Positions 63,569 through 64,000 of a stretch of DNA of 64,000 nt are shown piece by piece. Under the pieces are notes generated by a model that saw nothing but the letters and a program-made list of their open reading frames with translations, was not told the origin of the DNA and did no database searches. A program made the position numbers and the translations under genes. Each line of letters starts with the position of its first letter. Position 1 is the stretch's first letter. The DNA is taken from the NCBI GenBank assembly GCA_025201345.1, contig JAIXMG010000021.1, positions 468,501 to 532,500 of the forward strand, read 5' to 3'. This stretch comes from Thamnidium elegans. Its lineage: Eukaryota > Mucoromycota > Mucoromycetes > Mucorales > Mucoraceae.

Positions 63569-64000
63569 TTACTTGAATACGGAAATGGTACGTTTGGAAG
63601 GATCAATTCTGCATTTATATATATATAAAATATTAACTAAAGAGATTTTTTATAAAAAGTTATTATACCTACCTTGCTCGGCTAAGTTGAAATATGTAAT
63701 TGCTGCTTCGTCATATTTTTCATTGGTTCTATAATAAGTAGTACGTGAATTAACTGTTTCATAATCAAATGGGGTGCGACTCAAGAATCCATGAAGATAT
63801 GGTGGTGATTCTTGTTTATACATAATTAGTACTACTTTTTTTTTTCTTTTGTACCTTGATTAATCCAAGGCCCTTCTCTGTAACTTTATATATATATATA
63901 TATAGTAAGCAAAAGCTTGATCTTTATAACCAGATAGTATATTACGGAAGACTTCTCTTCTAGAATCAGGTTTTTCTAAGCCAGGAGCTACGACCTTACG
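63569..64000 (-). CDS. 3' end of an unrecognised spliced gene
   Basis: The gene enters from the right edge. Exons 64000-63931, 63875-63855 (21 nt), 63810-63669 and 63608-63569 keep one frame for 90 codons and end in TAA. The fragment contains VVAPGLEKPDSRREVFRNIL, EGPWINQESPPYLHGFLSR, TPFDYETVNSRTTYYRTNEK and ends IDPSKRTISVFK. It is polar, Tyr- and Arg-rich, without membrane segments. I cannot name the family from the C-terminus alone. Splice phases fit exactly, which argues for a real gene. Confidence 0.6.

Overview
This window is strongly AT-rich DNA from an intron-rich fungus. Short GT-AG introns of about 45-110 nt interrupt nearly every gene. The genes include a Bni1/Dia-type formin, fungal cytochrome c oxidase subunit IV, a Fet4-type iron permease, a fungal double-length phosphofructokinase and an RNA polymerase II subunit with 25 consecutive YSPTSPS-type heptads. 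The style, together with an apparent U12-type (minor-spliceosome) intron, best fits an early-diverging fungus of the Mucoromycota (Mucorales-like). That placement is inference; there is no rRNA or mitochondrial marker here.

Layout. 1-6345: minus-strand housekeeping block: formin (cut by the left edge), prefoldin subunit 5 and COX subunit IV. 6346-10209: gene-poor, with a dispersed foldback repeat. 10210-11757: Fet4-like permease with two iron-GATA consensus sites just upstream. 11758-14156: gene-poor, repeat fragments. 14157-19668: RPB1. 19669-36266: a repeat-dominated accessory region built around a 14.8-kb inverted structure, two nearly identical 3.73-kb arms (21060-24796 and 32128-35861) in opposite orientation around a 7.3-kb spacer. 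The spacer holds one plausible small acidic-repeat gene, an inverted minisatellite, decayed coding fragments and further repeat copies. 36267-53408: dense gene block: a 68-aa protein, asparaginase with ankyrin repeats, a DDT-domain chromatin protein divergent from casein kinase 2 alpha, a USP36-like protein that has lost its catalytic residues, an AT-hook kinase-like protein, a PHAF1 homologue, an inositol hexakisphosphate kinase and eIF3k. 53409-56882: gene-poor, another foldback copy. 56883-64000: phosphofructokinase, two tandem GNAT acetyltransferases, a small unknown gene and the 3' end of an unknown gene.

Most genes are unrelated housekeeping functions, so no operon-like logic is expected. 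For nearly all spliced genes I placed each exon boundary, and the exon lengths sum to an intact reading frame; exon coordinates are given in the entries.

The most interesting items are: an AT-AC U12-type intron in prefoldin 5; a pseudo-deubiquitinase; the giant inverted repeat with a second inverted repeat nested in each arm; a multi-copy foldback family whose ends look like Tc1/mariner termini; paired iron-GATA sites; and an intron that is almost pure poly(A) and would encode polylysine if retained.
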